Shown here one piece after another: positions 10,889 to 19,445 of a stretch of DNA of 64,000 bases. Position numbers and translations under genes: made by a program. Each line of letters opens with the position of its first letter. Position 1 is the first letter of the stretch. Location: the NCBI RefSeq assembly GCF_004795895.1, contig NZ_CP039250.1, positions 4,379,501-4,443,500 of the forward strand, given 5' to 3'. The notes under the pieces were generated by a model, which did no database searches, had not been told where the DNA came from, and saw only the letters and a list, made by a program, of their open reading frames with translations. The DNA is from Sphingopyxis sp. PAMC25046 (GTDB taxonomy: Bacteria; Pseudomonadota; Alphaproteobacteria; Sphingomonadales; Sphingomonadaceae).

Positions 10889-11260
10889 TTACTTCGGACG
10901 CTTCGCGCCGTACTTCGAACGGCTCTGCTTGCGGTCCTTCACACCCTGCGTATCGAGCACGCCGCGCAGGACGTGGTAACGCACACCGGGAAGGTCGCGC
11001 ACACGGCCGCCGCGGATCAGCACGACGCTGTGTTCCTGGAGGTTGTGGCCTTCGCCGGGAATGTAGGTGATGACTTCGCGGGCGTTGGTCAGGCGGACCT
11101 TCGCAACCTTGCGGAGTGCCGAGTTCGGCTTTTTCGGGGTCGTCGTATAGACACGAGTGCAAACGCCGCGCTTTTGCGGGTTTGCTTCCATCGCCGGGAC
11201 CTTGGACTTCACCTTCTGGAGAGTCCGGCCCTTGCGGACCAGCTGGTTGATCGTGGGCAT
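10889..11260 (-). CDS. rpsL: 30S ribosomal protein S12
   Basis: S12 is a decoding-centre protein. The open frame extends to 11449, but [20 protein letters not shown] is the canonical start, giving 123 residues. The segment [15 protein letters not shown] contains the lysine whose substitution gives streptomycin resistance in other bacteria; it is wild-type-like here. This is the promoter-proximal gene of the str operon. Confidence 0.98.
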   Translation of the reverse strand: MPTINQLVRKGRTLQKVKSKVPAMEANPQKRGVCTRVYTTTPKKPNSALRKVAKVRLTNAREVITYIPGEGHNLQEHSVVLIRGGRVRDLPGVRYHVLRGVLDTQGVKDRKQSRSKYGAKRPK

Positions 11261-11577
11261 GAATGCTTCACCTTTTTGTGTCCGCCCATCAAAGCGAACG
11301 GTTACTGTACCGCGGTGGATGAAGCTCCGACCCCAACCCGCCGAAAATGGCGGAAAACGGCCGACCTGATAACAGCAAAAGACCCCGGCAGACCTACAAG
11401 ATCGTCCGGAGGCTCCATCCGCGCCAGCAATGTTCAAGCGCTGTTGCAACTGAAAGAGGCGGCAAACCGCCCTTTTCGGTCGAGCGCGCCCCTAGACCCG
11501 ATTCCCCCGATGGTCAAGAGGGCCTACCGAGAGGCGAGCAATATTGTTACGCGGGCGAGGGCGGGCTATCGAGTATC
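11261..11577. promoter_or_regulatory. divergent intergenic region upstream of the str operon
   Basis: This 317-bp gap separates the ribosomal run (minus) from the glycosylase gene (plus) and must hold the main promoter of the str operon. I see no confidently spaced -35/-10 pair. A small hairpin (11338-11342 with 11349-11353) is the only clear structure. Confidence 0.4.
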
Positions 11578-12072
11578 ATGTCCGCCGTCCGCCACGCCAG
11601 CTTCGCCCCACAAGTCGCGCCTGACACGCGGTTGCTGATATTGGGAAGCCTGCCGGGCGCCCGCTCGCTGGCCGCGCGGCAATATTATGCGCATCCGACG
11701 AACCAGTTCTGGCGTCTGCTGGGCGAAGTGGTGGGCCGGCGGCTTGCCAACATGCCCTATAACGACAGGCTGACCGCGCTGCGCGAAGCGAAGATCGGGC
11801 TGTGGGACGTCATCCGCAGCGCCGAACGGCACACGAGCAGCGACAGCCACATCCGCGAAGCCGAAGCCCATGACCTCGCCGCGTTGATCGCCAAGCTGCC
11901 CGATTTGCGCATGGTCGCGTTCAACGGCGGCAAGGCCGCAGCGATCGGGCGGAAGCAGCTCCCGCCTGTCGAGGGCGTCGCGGTGGTCGATCTGCCGTCG
12001 AGCAGCGCCGCGCATACGATCGGATTCGATGCGAAACTCGACCATTGGCTGGCGCTGCGCCGCACGCTGTGA
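11578..12072 (+). CDS. DNA-deoxyinosine (hypoxanthine) glycosylase
   Basis: The 164-residue protein belongs to the uracil-DNA-glycosylase superfamily branch that excises deaminated bases, especially hypoxanthine. It has the motif 1 region ILGSLPGARSL followed by YYAHPTNQFWRLL, and a C-terminal LPSSSAAH motif corresponding to the substrate-binding serine/histidine loop. The frame is open further upstream, but the ATG giving MSAVRHASFAPQV fits family N-termini. Its stop directly abuts the stop of the convergent amidohydrolase gene. The exact substrate preference is inferred from the family. Confidence 0.85.
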   Translation: MSAVRHASFAPQVAPDTRLLILGSLPGARSLAARQYYAHPTNQFWRLLGEVVGRRLANMPYNDRLTALREAKIGLWDVIRSAERHTSSDSHIREAEAHDLAALIAKLPDLRMVAFNGGKAAAIGRKQLPPVEGVAVVDLPSSSAAHTIGFDAKLDHWLALRRTL

Positions 12073-13383
12073 TCAATCGATCACCTCGCCGCGCGCCATC
12101 ACGAAATCGACCTTCTTGAGTATGCGCACGTCGGCGACGGGGTCGCTCGCCACCGCGATGATGTCGGCGCTCTTGCCGGGTGCGATCGTGCCGATCTGTT
12201 CCGAGAGGCCGAGCAGGTCGGCGGCATTGACCGTCGCCGCCTTCAAGGCTTCGACCGGCGTCATCCCGTGCTGGACCATCAGCTCGAACTCATCGCCGTT
12301 GCGGCCGTGCTTCGAGACGCCGGCGTCGGTGCCGAAGGCGATGCGCACGCCCCTGGGCACGAGCGTTTCGAGGCTTTTGCCGGTGATCGAGATGCGCCAT
12401 TTGATCTTCGCCAGCACATCGGGTTCATAGGTGTCGGGATTGGCGGCGAGGCGTTCCTTGTAACCGTTCACGGTCGAGAGCGTCGGGACATAATAGGTCT
12501 TCGACTTCGCCCATGCCGCGATCGTCGCATCGTCGAGGATCGTGCCATGTTCGATCGAATCGGCGCCGGCGTCGATCGCGAGGCGGATGCCGTCGGCGCC
12601 GTGCGCGTGGACCGCGACCTTCTTGCCGAAAAGATGCGCGGTTTCGACGATCGCCCGTGCCTCGTCGTCGAACATCTGTTTGCCGAGACCCGCGCCGATG
12701 CGGCTGTTCACGCCCCCGGTCGAGGCGAATTTGATCACATCGGCGCCGCGCCCGATCTGGAGCCGCACCGCGCGGCGGCAATCGTCGGCGCCGTTGCAGG
12801 TATTGCCCGCGCCCGCGAAAAACGGACGAAGCTCGTCGCGATAGCCGAGCGAGCCATCCATATGTCCGGCGCTGCCCGAGATGCTGGCACCGGCATCGAC
12901 GATGCGCGGTCCCTGCACCTTGCCCGCGAGGATCGCGTCGCGAAGCGCCAGCGTCGCCCCGTCGCCGTCGCCGAGGTTGCGAACGGTGGTGAAACCCGCG
13001 CGCAGCGTCTTCATACCGTTGACCTCGGCGTTGAAGGCCTGCGCGGCGGGGCTGAGCGTGATTTCCTCGAGCTGGCCGGCGATGCCGCCCGCGTCGCTCG
13101 TCAAATGGACATGACTGTCGATGAGACCGGGGAGGACATATTTGTCCTTGAGATCGATCAACGTCGCGCCGGGTTCGGCGGGTTGGTGGCCGTCGGCGAT
13201 GCTCAGAATCTTGCCGCCCTCGACCACGATCGTCGACGCGCCCCGCGCGGGCTTGCCGGGTTCGGCGAGCAGATGGCCAGCATGGATGACCGTGCGCGCG
13301 GGCGCCTGCGCGGCGAGCGGCGTGGCGAGCGCCGCGCCGAACAGCGCAAGCGGAAGGAGGTAAAGCGGCTTCATTTTTTGCAT
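12073..13383 (-). CDS. secreted amidohydrolase-family metal-dependent hydrolase
   Basis: The 436-residue protein has a signal peptide (about residues 1-25, ending LAAQ), so it acts in the periplasm. The amidohydrolase barrel follows, with the HxH metal motif in LIDSHVHL (His91, His93), a lysine in VIKFAST that could be carbamylated, further ligand histidines in VAVHAHG and SIEHGT, and the catalytic aspartate in AFGTDAG. It resembles imidazolonepropionase-like and Xaa-Pro dipeptidase-type members of the family. The substrate is unknown; dipeptides or hydantoin-like compounds are possible. It is a single-gene unit, convergent with the glycosylase gene. Confidence 0.85.
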   Translation of the reverse strand: MQKMKPLYLLPLALFGAALATPLAAQAPARTVIHAGHLLAEPGKPARGASTIVVEGGKILSIADGHQPAEPGATLIDLKDKYVLPGLIDSHVHLTSDAGGIAGQLEEITLSPAAQAFNAEVNGMKTLRAGFTTVRNLGDGDGATLALRDAILAGKVQGPRIVDAGASISGSAGHMDGSLGYRDELRPFFAGAGNTCNGADDCRRAVRLQIGRGADVIKFASTGGVNSRIGAGLGKQMFDDEARAIVETAHLFGKKVAVHAHGADGIRLAIDAGADSIEHGTILDDATIAAWAKSKTYYVPTLSTVNGYKERLAANPDTYEPDVLAKIKWRISITGKSLETLVPRGVRIAFGTDAGVSKHGRNGDEFELMVQHGMTPVEALKAATVNAADLLGLSEQIGTIAPGKSADIIAVASDPVADVRILKKVDFVMARGEVID

Positions 13384-13416
13384 CCCCTGTTTTGAATTGG
13401 GGGGCGTTAAAGCCGA

Positions 13417-15789
13417 TCAGAAGCCCTTCGTAAAGCGAAGCGCCGCGCCGTGGTCGTCGGGCATCGCGGCGATGTGGCCGGGATCGCGGCGCCACCATGT
13501 GTTGGCGATGAGGTCGCCGCCGAACAGCGAAAGCGCATAGCTCGCCTCGACCACCAGTTCGCGCCCGGTCGGCGCGAGATTATAGGTGCGGCGGCCGAAA
13601 TCGGTCCGGCCGCTGGCATAGTCGTGCGCGATGGGGAGCATCAGGTCGATGCCGCCGCGCGCGACGCGCAAAGGCTGGGCGAAGCGGAGCACGGCGCGGT
13701 CGCCGGCTTGCAGCAGTTGGGTCTTGGCGAGGTCGAAGGAGAAGGCGGTCGACCAAAGCGCGCCGCCCGCAACGAGGCCACGGGCATCGGGGCGGGTCCA
13801 CATCTGGCGCCAGGCGGCGGCAATTTGCCAATCATCGCGCATATCGAGAGTGAAGCTGGCGTCGCCGACGACGCTGGTCGCACCGCCAGCGCCGAAGACG
13901 GAGCCGAGACGGGCGCCGAGGAGGCTGTCCGATTCGCGGAGCCGGCTGGCGCCGAGCGCGGCGCGGACGGGGCCGAAGCGGCCGTCCCACGCGGCGCCGA
14001 GGCGCTGGTAGCGGCTGTCGCGGCCCGAGCGGTAGCGGAGGAGAGGGTCATCCTGCCAGCGCGAGCCGGAGACCCAGCCATTTTCCAGTATGACGCTAAA
14101 ATATTGATTATCAAATATATTATATCGTATAACGGTGCCGATGCCCGGGCTCGCGGCAAAGCCCAGCCCTTCGTGCGCGGCGTCGCCGATCAGCATCGCA
14201 TAGCCGCTTTCGCCGCGCTCGCCCGCGAGCAGCCCGCCGGCGCCGCGCCCCGCCGCGAAGCCGATACGCGTCCGCGCGTCGAGGCGCGTCATCACCGAGG
14301 CAGCAAGGGTGCGCGCGCGCTGCGCATCGTGGAAGGACAGCCCGGCGAGCGCGTCGGTACCGCCCGCGCCGGGCGCGGTGACGAGCGACAGCGCGAGCGA
14401 AGAACTGGCGGCGCTTTGCTGGCGGACGAGGCCGCCGATCGCGCCCGACAGCTTGAAATCGGGGCGGCGGAGGCCAAGCGATCCGCCGAAGTCGACGGTA
14501 AAGGCACGCCCGAAGCCGTCGGTGACGAGCCCGACCGTGCCCGCGCCGCCCGCGTCGCCCATCGGACCGCCGAGGACGCCGAGCGGCGCGTCGAGCGCGA
14601 CGGCGGTCGAAGTCCCCGTCAGCGCCGTCGCCCCCATCGGCTGAAAGGCGCGCGCGATGTCGAGGATACCCTGACCATAGACGCCGTCGGCGCCGGCGGC
14701 ACCGGCATCGCGGGCCGACTGGTAAAGAAGCGAGACGATCTGCTGGCTCGAAAGATTGGGAAAGGCCTCTGCGATCAGCGCCACCGCGCCCGCGACCTGC
14801 GGGGCGGCGAAGCTGGTGCCGTTGAGGACAAAGACGAAATTGCCCTCGGTCTTGAGCGCGCCATTTTCATAGGCGCAGCACACCCCCTCGCCCAGCGCGG
14901 AGAGATAGGACCCCGCATAGCCGCCCGCGCGATTGCTGAACGCCGAGATCGCGCCGCTGTCGTCGACTGACCCGGCGATCACGACGAGCCCGCCGCCGGC
15001 ATCGCGCAGCCCCTGCGCAAAGCGATCGGGGTTGTTCGGATCGTTGCCGTTCGCACTCGTGTCGCCGTCGTTGCCCGCCGCGACGATGACGATGATCCCC
15101 GCCGCGGTCGCGCGCGAGACGGCGGCGCGCAGCGTCGCGCCGGGCGGATCCGCGCCGCCGAGCGAGATGTTGACGACACGCGCCCCCGCGCTGACCGCAC
15201 GGTCGAGCCCCGCGGCGATCGCCGTTTCGGGATAGCGGCAGCCGCTTTCATCGTTCGACGGATCCTCGGTAGCGCAGCTACCCGGCCGGTCGGCGCGCAG
15301 CACGAGCAGGCTGGCGTCGAAGGCGATGCCGAAGGTGCCCGCGTCATTCTTTGCGCCGAGCAGGAGCTGTGCAACATTGGTGCCGTGGGTCCCTTCGCCG
15401 TTGATTCCCCGCGATCCGGCGAGGTCGGCCGAAGCAGACGAAATGCGCCCGGCGAATTCCGGGCTGTCCTGATCGATGCCGTCGTCGATGACGCCCGCCA
15501 ATATGCCCTGCCCGGTAGCCCCTGCCTGATAGGCGGTGATCGCGCGGTGGAAATTGACGCCGTCGGACATCCGCGTTTCGGTAGTGTTGAAATTGCCCGT
15601 CGGCGGCGGAGTGGGGGCGGGCGTCGGCGTGGGTGTCGGCGCGGGAGCGGGCGGAGGTGCTGGGGTGGGTGAGGGGCGGGCGCCGCCGCCGCCGCAACCC
15701 GCGAGCGATAGTGCGACGATCCCGAGCAAGAGGGGCAAAGACCGTCCAGCCATCCGCTGGATGCGGCTGAGTCGGTTCGCGTCGGCCAT
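13417..15789 (-). CDS. S8 subtilisin-like serine protease, lipobox-bearing autotransporter type
   Basis: The 790-residue protein begins with a signal peptide ending in the lipobox LAGC (Cys32). A Pro/Thr-rich linker (about 40-63) is followed by a subtilase domain with the catalytic triad Asp102 (VIDDGID), His135 (GTHGTN) and Ser326 (NGTSFAAP), and the oxyanion Asn240. The remaining part, from about residue 530, has alternating hydrophobic strands and ends in Phe, the pattern of an outer-membrane beta-barrel. The architecture resembles NalP/SphB1 autotransporters, which are lipidated subtilisins that process other surface proteins. The substrate and surface exposure are inferred. Confidence 0.85.
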   Translation of the reverse strand: MADANRLSRIQRMAGRSLPLLLGIVALSLAGCGGGGARPSPTPAPPPAPAPTPTPTPAPTPPPTGNFNTTETRMSDGVNFHRAITAYQAGATGQGILAGVIDDGIDQDSPEFAGRISSASADLAGSRGINGEGTHGTNVAQLLLGAKNDAGTFGIAFDASLLVLRADRPGSCATEDPSNDESGCRYPETAIAAGLDRAVSAGARVVNISLGGADPPGATLRAAVSRATAAGIIVIVAAGNDGDTSANGNDPNNPDRFAQGLRDAGGGLVVIAGSVDDSGAISAFSNRAGGYAGSYLSALGEGVCCAYENGALKTEGNFVFVLNGTSFAAPQVAGAVALIAEAFPNLSSQQIVSLLYQSARDAGAAGADGVYGQGILDIARAFQPMGATALTGTSTAVALDAPLGVLGGPMGDAGGAGTVGLVTDGFGRAFTVDFGGSLGLRRPDFKLSGAIGGLVRQQSAASSSLALSLVTAPGAGGTDALAGLSFHDAQRARTLAASVMTRLDARTRIGFAAGRGAGGLLAGERGESGYAMLIGDAAHEGLGFAASPGIGTVIRYNIFDNQYFSVILENGWVSGSRWQDDPLLRYRSGRDSRYQRLGAAWDGRFGPVRAALGASRLRESDSLLGARLGSVFGAGGATSVVGDASFTLDMRDDWQIAAAWRQMWTRPDARGLVAGGALWSTAFSFDLAKTQLLQAGDRAVLRFAQPLRVARGGIDLMLPIAHDYASGRTDFGRRTYNLAPTGRELVVEASYALSLFGGDLIANTWWRRDPGHIAAMPDDHGAALRFTKGF

Positions 15790-15876
15790 CGCCGTTCCCC
15801 TTGTCCTGATGCCCGCCTTTTAGCGCGACGGACGCACGAGGGGTAGCGTCATGCGGTTAATTGCAGGTTCCCGGCT

Positions 15877-15898
15877 CCCGCCTTCGCGGGGGCGACGG
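15877..15898. repeat. short palindromic intergenic repeat, copy 1
   Basis: The unit contains the hairpin CCCGC-CTTC-GCGGG followed by GGCGACGG. An identical 22-base unit lies at 17546-17567. Repeats of this kind are abundant in sphingomonad genomes. It sits in the divergent gap before the HAD phosphatase gene. Confidence 0.7.
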
Positions 15899-15950
15899 CT
15901 TTTGACCTCTGTTTTTTCCCCGCGTCTTGCCGCTACCCACCGCAGCCTTT

Positions 15951-16640
15951 ATGCGCCCCATCATGCCCGCCGCGCTCGACCATATCGAAAGCTGGATCTT
16001 CGATCTCGACAACACGCTCTATGCGCCGTCGGCGAAACTGTTCGACCTGATCGATGAGCGCATGGGCGCCTTCATCATGCGGCTTTTGAACGTCGATTCG
16101 ATCGAGGCGCGGCGGGTGCAGAAGCAATATTTCCACGATCATGGCACGACGATGGCGGGGCTGATGCGCCACCACGGCGTGCATCCCGAGGATTTCCTGG
16201 TCGACGTCCATGATATCGCGCTCGACCGGCTGAGCGTCGACGCGCGGCTGCGCGCCGGGCTCGAGCGGCTGCCGGGGCGCAAGCTGGTCTTCACCAACGC
16301 CGATGCCGATTATGCCGCGCGCGTACTAGAAGCGCGCGGGATCGCCGACCTGTTCGACGGCATCTGCGACATCCGCGTCACGCGCTATACGCCCAAGCCC
16401 GACGCGGCGGCTTATGATATGATGGTCGCACACCTCGGCGTCGATCCGGCGAAGAGCCTGTTCGTCGAGGATATGGCGCGCAACCTGACCCCGGCGAAGC
16501 GGCTGGGAATGACGACCGTGTGGCTGGACAATGGCAGCGAAAGCGGCCATCGCGACCACCTGCCGGACCATGTCGATTTCCACGCGACCGACATCGCCGA
16601 CTGGCTCGATACCTTGCCTTCACCTTGGGGAATTTCATGA
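15951..16640 (+). CDS. HAD-superfamily pyrimidine 5'-nucleotidase (SDT1-like)
   Basis: This HAD phosphatase has motif I FDLDNTLY, motif II around FTNADAD, the motif III lysine in TPKPDA and motif [10 protein letters not shown]. This combination is typical of SDT1/PHM8-type pyrimidine nucleotidases, which dephosphorylate UMP or CMP. From the ATG chosen ([13 protein letters not shown]) the product is 229 residues. An alternative ATG lies 12 bases downstream and a TTG lies upstream at 15927; no strong ribosome-binding site decides. Its TGA overlaps the dapD ATG (ATGA), so the two are co-translated. Confidence 0.8.
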   Translation: MRPIMPAALDHIESWIFDLDNTLYAPSAKLFDLIDERMGAFIMRLLNVDSIEARRVQKQYFHDHGTTMAGLMRHHGVHPEDFLVDVHDIALDRLSVDARLRAGLERLPGRKLVFTNADADYAARVLEARGIADLFDGICDIRVTRYTPKPDAAAYDMMVAHLGVDPAKSLFVEDMARNLTPAKRLGMTTVWLDNGSESGHRDHLPDHVDFHATDIADWLDTLPSPWGIS

Positions 16641-17479
16641 CGACCGACCTGCAGAGCACGATCGAAGCCGCGTGGGACGCGCGCGACACGCTGGGGCTGA
16701 CCACGACCGGCGCGGTGCGCGAGGCGGTCGAGGCCGCGCTCGCCGGGCTCGACGACGGCAGCTACCGCGTCGCCGAGCGGGATGCGGGCGGCACGTGGCA
16801 GGTCAACCAGTGGCTGAAGAAGGCGGTGCTGCTGTCGTTCCGCCTAAACGACATGGAGATCATCGAGGGCGGCGCCGGCGGCGCGACCTGGTGGGACAAG
16901 GTGCCGTCGAAATTCGCGGGATGGGGCGAGAACCGCTTTCGCGATGCGGGCTTTCGCGCGGTCCCCGGATCGATCGTCCGCCGCGGCGCCTTTATCAGCA
17001 AGGGCGCGGTGCTGATGCCGAGCTTCGTCAACATCGGCGCCTATGTCGGCGAGGGATCGATGGTCGACGCCTGGGCGACGGTCGGCAGCTGCGCGCAGAT
17101 CGGCGCGAACGTCCATTTGTCGGGCGGCGCGGGGATCGGCGGCGTGCTCGAACCGCTGCAGGCGGGGCCGGTGGTGATCGAGGACGGCGCCTTCATCGGC
17201 GCACGCGCCGAGGTCGCCGAAGGCGTGATCGTACGCGAGGGCGCGGTGCTGTCGATGGGCGTCTATCTCGGCGCGTCGACCAAGATCGTCGACCGCGCGA
17301 CGGGCGAAGTCTTCATGGGCGAGGTTCCCGCTTATTCGGTCGTCGTGCCGGGTTCGCTGTCGGGCAAGCCGCTGCCCGACGGGACGCCGGGGCCGTCGCT
17401 TTATTGCGCCGTCATCGTCAAACGCGTCGACGCCAAGACGCGCGCCAAGACCGGGATCAACGAGCTGCTGCGCGACTGA
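16637..17479 (+). CDS. dapD: 2,3,4,5-tetrahydropyridine-2,6-dicarboxylate N-succinyltransferase
   Basis: DapD transfers succinyl from succinyl-CoA to tetrahydrodipicolinate in the succinylase branch of lysine and diaminopimelate synthesis. The 280-residue protein has the N-terminal helical domain and a left-handed beta-helix of hexapeptide repeats ([34 protein letters not shown]). The conserved [14 protein letters not shown] region, which binds substrate, is present. It starts within the stop of the upstream nucleotidase. Confidence 0.96.
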   Translation: MTTDLQSTIEAAWDARDTLGLTTTGAVREAVEAALAGLDDGSYRVAERDAGGTWQVNQWLKKAVLLSFRLNDMEIIEGGAGGATWWDKVPSKFAGWGENRFRDAGFRAVPGSIVRRGAFISKGAVLMPSFVNIGAYVGEGSMVDAWATVGSCAQIGANVHLSGGAGIGGVLEPLQAGPVVIEDGAFIGARAEVAEGVIVREGAVLSMGVYLGASTKIVDRATGEVFMGEVPAYSVVVPGSLSGKPLPDGTPGPSLYCAVIVKRVDAKTRAKTGINELLRD

Positions 17480-17545
17480 TTGTTTTCCCGGCGTCCCCGC
17501 GCAAGCGAGGTCGGCTGGTACTGTTGCGCTGGATCGATAGCGGCC

Positions 17546-17567
17546 CCCGCCTTCGCGGGGGCGACGG
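17546..17567. repeat. short palindromic intergenic repeat, copy 2
   Basis: This is identical over 22 bases to 15877-15898; its hairpin is 2 bp longer, giving CCCCCGC-CTTC-GCGGGGG. It lies in the convergent dapD/gpmA gap, 4 bases from the gpmA stop, where it may act as a bidirectional terminator or 3'-end stabiliser. Confidence 0.7.
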
Positions 17568-17570
17568 TTA

Positions 17571-18257
17571 TTACCGCTCGCTGAGATAATAACGCTCGCG
17601 CGCGGTCAGATCGTCGGCGAGGTCGTAGACGATCGGCTGGCCGGTCGGGATTTCGAGGCCGGTGATGTCGGCGTCCGAAATGCCCGAGAGATGCTTGACG
17701 AGCGCGCGGAGGCTGTTGCCGTGCGCCGAGATCAGCACCGTTTTTCCCGCCGCGAGTTCGGGGACGATCGCGGCTTCATAATAGGGAAGCACGCGCTCGA
17801 TCGTATCCTTGAGGCTTTCGGCCGACGGGATATCGATACCGGCGTAGCGCGGGTCCGTGGACAGGTCCCATTCCGATCCGGCCTCGAGCGGCGGCGGCGG
17901 GATGTCGAAGCTGCGGCGCCAGATCTTGACCTGTTCGTCGCCGTGCTTCGCCGCGGTCTCGGCCTTGTCGAGCCCGGTGAGGCCGCCGTAATGGCGTTCG
18001 TTGAGGCGCCAGTCCTTCGTGACGGGGAGCCAGAGGCGCCCCATCGCCTCGAGCGCGAGGTTGAGCGTCTTGATCGCGCGCGTCTGGAGCGAGGTGAAGC
18101 AGGTGTCGGGCGCGACGCCCTTTGTCTTCATCAGTTCGCCCGCCGCCCAGGCTTCGGCCGCACCCTTTTCGGTGACATCGACATCCCACCAGCCGGTGAA
18201 GCGGTTTTCGAGATTCCACTGCGACTGGCCGTGACGGATGAGGATGAGCTGGGGCAT
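17571..18257 (-). CDS. gpmA: 2,3-bisphosphoglycerate-dependent phosphoglycerate mutase
   Basis: GpmA interconverts 3- and 2-phosphoglycerate in glycolysis. The 228-residue protein begins MPQLILIRHGQSQWN with the phospho-histidine RHG motif. It has NERHYGGLTGLDK and the second catalytic histidine in SAHGNSLRALVKHL. Length and motifs match the cofactor-dependent class. Confidence 0.96.
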   Translation of the reverse strand: MPQLILIRHGQSQWNLENRFTGWWDVDVTEKGAAEAWAAGELMKTKGVAPDTCFTSLQTRAIKTLNLALEAMGRLWLPVTKDWRLNERHYGGLTGLDKAETAAKHGDEQVKIWRRSFDIPPPPLEAGSEWDLSTDPRYAGIDIPSAESLKDTIERVLPYYEAAIVPELAAGKTVLISAHGNSLRALVKHLSGISDADITGLEIPTGQPIVYDLADDLTARERYYLSER

Positions 18258-18390
18258 TTCAAGTCCTTGCGCTGGAGGAGGTGTGCCGCCCTTTAGCGCG
18301 GCTTTTCCGCAAAGGCCAACGCCCCTCTTGAAATGGTTTCGGCTGCACCCAGATTTGCCTCATCCGGCCGCCGATACGGGGCCGGGTGGC

Positions 18391-18445
18391 GATCGCGGCG
18401 CGCGCCGCGGTCCCTTTGCTTCGCTTTACAAGGAAGGAATGATCC
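18391..18445 (+). promoter_or_regulatory. ROSE-like RNA thermometer upstream of hsp20
   Basis: Two stacked hairpins precede the hsp20 ATG. The first is a 9-bp stem (18391-18399 with 18404-18412, one G-U pair). In the second, TTGCT (18416-18420) pairs with the Shine-Dalgarno AGGAA (18431-18435), with a central G opposite G (18418/18433). That U-U-G-C-U against A-G-G-A-A pairing with a G-G mismatch is the hallmark of ROSE elements, which hide the ribosome-binding site of small heat-shock genes at low temperature. The pairing was made by eye. Confidence 0.7.
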
Positions 18446-18901
18446 ATGCGTAACAGCTTTGACTGGACCCCCTATCGCCGTTCGACCGTCGGGTTCGACC
18501 GGCTGTTCGATTTCCTCGAAACCGGCGGGTCGGGCGCCGAAAATTATCCACCCTTCGACATCGAGAAGGTCGCCGACGACCATTTCCGCATCACCGTGGC
18601 AGTCGCGGGATTCAAACCGGACGAGATCGATATCACCGCGCAGCAGAATATGCTGACCGTGAGCGGCCGCAAGGCGCCGGTGGCCGAGGGCGAGGCGCGC
18701 CAATTGCTCTATAGCGGCATCGCGACGCGTGCGTTCGAGCGCCGCTTCCAGCTCGCCGATTTCGTGCGGGTGAGCGAGGCCGACCTCGCCGACGGACTGC
18801 TGACGATCGACCTGGTGCGCGAAGTGCCCGAGGCGATGAAGCCGCACAAGATCGCGATCGGCGGCACGCAGCCGGCGATCGAGGACAAGAAGGCAGCGTA
18901 A
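18446..18901 (+). CDS. small heat-shock protein, Hsp20 family
   Basis: The 151-residue protein is an IbpA-type holdase chaperone that binds unfolding proteins. It has an N-terminal region with RLFDFLETG, the alpha-crystallin domain (FDIEKVADDHFRITVAVAG onward) and the family GLLTIDLVREVPE near the end. The C-terminal IxI-like motif is KIAIG. The ATG lies 11 bases after AGGAAGGA; an earlier ATG at 18439 reaches a stop after four codons. A ROSE-like leader precedes it and an intrinsic terminator follows. Confidence 0.93.
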   Translation: MRNSFDWTPYRRSTVGFDRLFDFLETGGSGAENYPPFDIEKVADDHFRITVAVAGFKPDEIDITAQQNMLTVSGRKAPVAEGEARQLLYSGIATRAFERRFQLADFVRVSEADLADGLLTIDLVREVPEAMKPHKIAIGGTQPAIEDKKAA

Positions 18902-18930
18902 GCGCCGCCTTCCCGGCTTGACCGAATCGC

Positions 18931-18966
18931 GGGGTCCGGAGTCCCTTCCGGGCCCCGTTTTCGTTT
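18931..18966 (+). terminator. intrinsic terminator of hsp20
   Basis: A 10-bp stem (18931-18940 with 18947-18956, one G-U pair) is followed by GTTTTCGTTT. It lies 30 bases past the hsp20 stop, in the convergent gap with the GNAT gene. Confidence 0.75.
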
Positions 18967-18968
18967 CG

Positions 18969-19445
18969 CTATAACGCGCGCGTCATGAAGCGGCTGAACG
19001 GGTCGGGCTTATAGTCGGCGAAGGGTTCGCACTCTTCGAAACCGTGGCGCGCGTAAAGTGAAAGCGCGGGTTCGAAAGCCGGACCCGATCCGGTTTCGAG
19101 ACTGAGGCGGTCGAGACCGCGGCTGCGCGCTTCGCCGATGATATGGGCGAGCATGCGTGCGGCGACGCCCTGCCGCAAGAAGGCGTCGTGGGTGCGCATC
19201 GACTTGATCTCGCCATGCCGCGCATCGAGCATCTTCAAGGCACCGCAGCCCGCGAGGTCATCGCCGCGGTGGATCGACCAGAAGGTCACCTCGCCCGCGC
19301 GCAGCCCGTCGAAATCGAGGAAGTGGCAGCTCTCGGCGGGCGAATTGGCAAGCATGCCCGCGAAATGTTGCTCGAGCAGCGCGCGGATGGCGGCGCCCGA
19401 CAGATCGTCCTCGACGATCCGCCAGCCGCCGCCCGCTTCGCTCAC
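18969..19445 (-). CDS. GNAT-family N-acetyltransferase
   Basis: The 158-residue protein has the GNAT core, with motif [22 protein letters not shown] binding acetyl-CoA and a C-terminal [16 protein letters not shown] motif. The acceptor substrate is unknown. It begins with GTG inside the stop of the upstream carboxypeptidase gene (GTGA overlap), so it is the last gene of a three-gene operon with an M14 carboxypeptidase and a lipoprotein. Confidence 0.85.
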   Translation of the reverse strand: MSEAGGGWRIVEDDLSGAAIRALLEQHFAGMLANSPAESCHFLDFDGLRAGEVTFWSIHRGDDLAGCGALKMLDARHGEIKSMRTHDAFLRQGVAARMLAHIIGEARSRGLDRLSLETGSGPAFEPALSLYARHGFEECEPFADYKPDPFSRFMTRAL

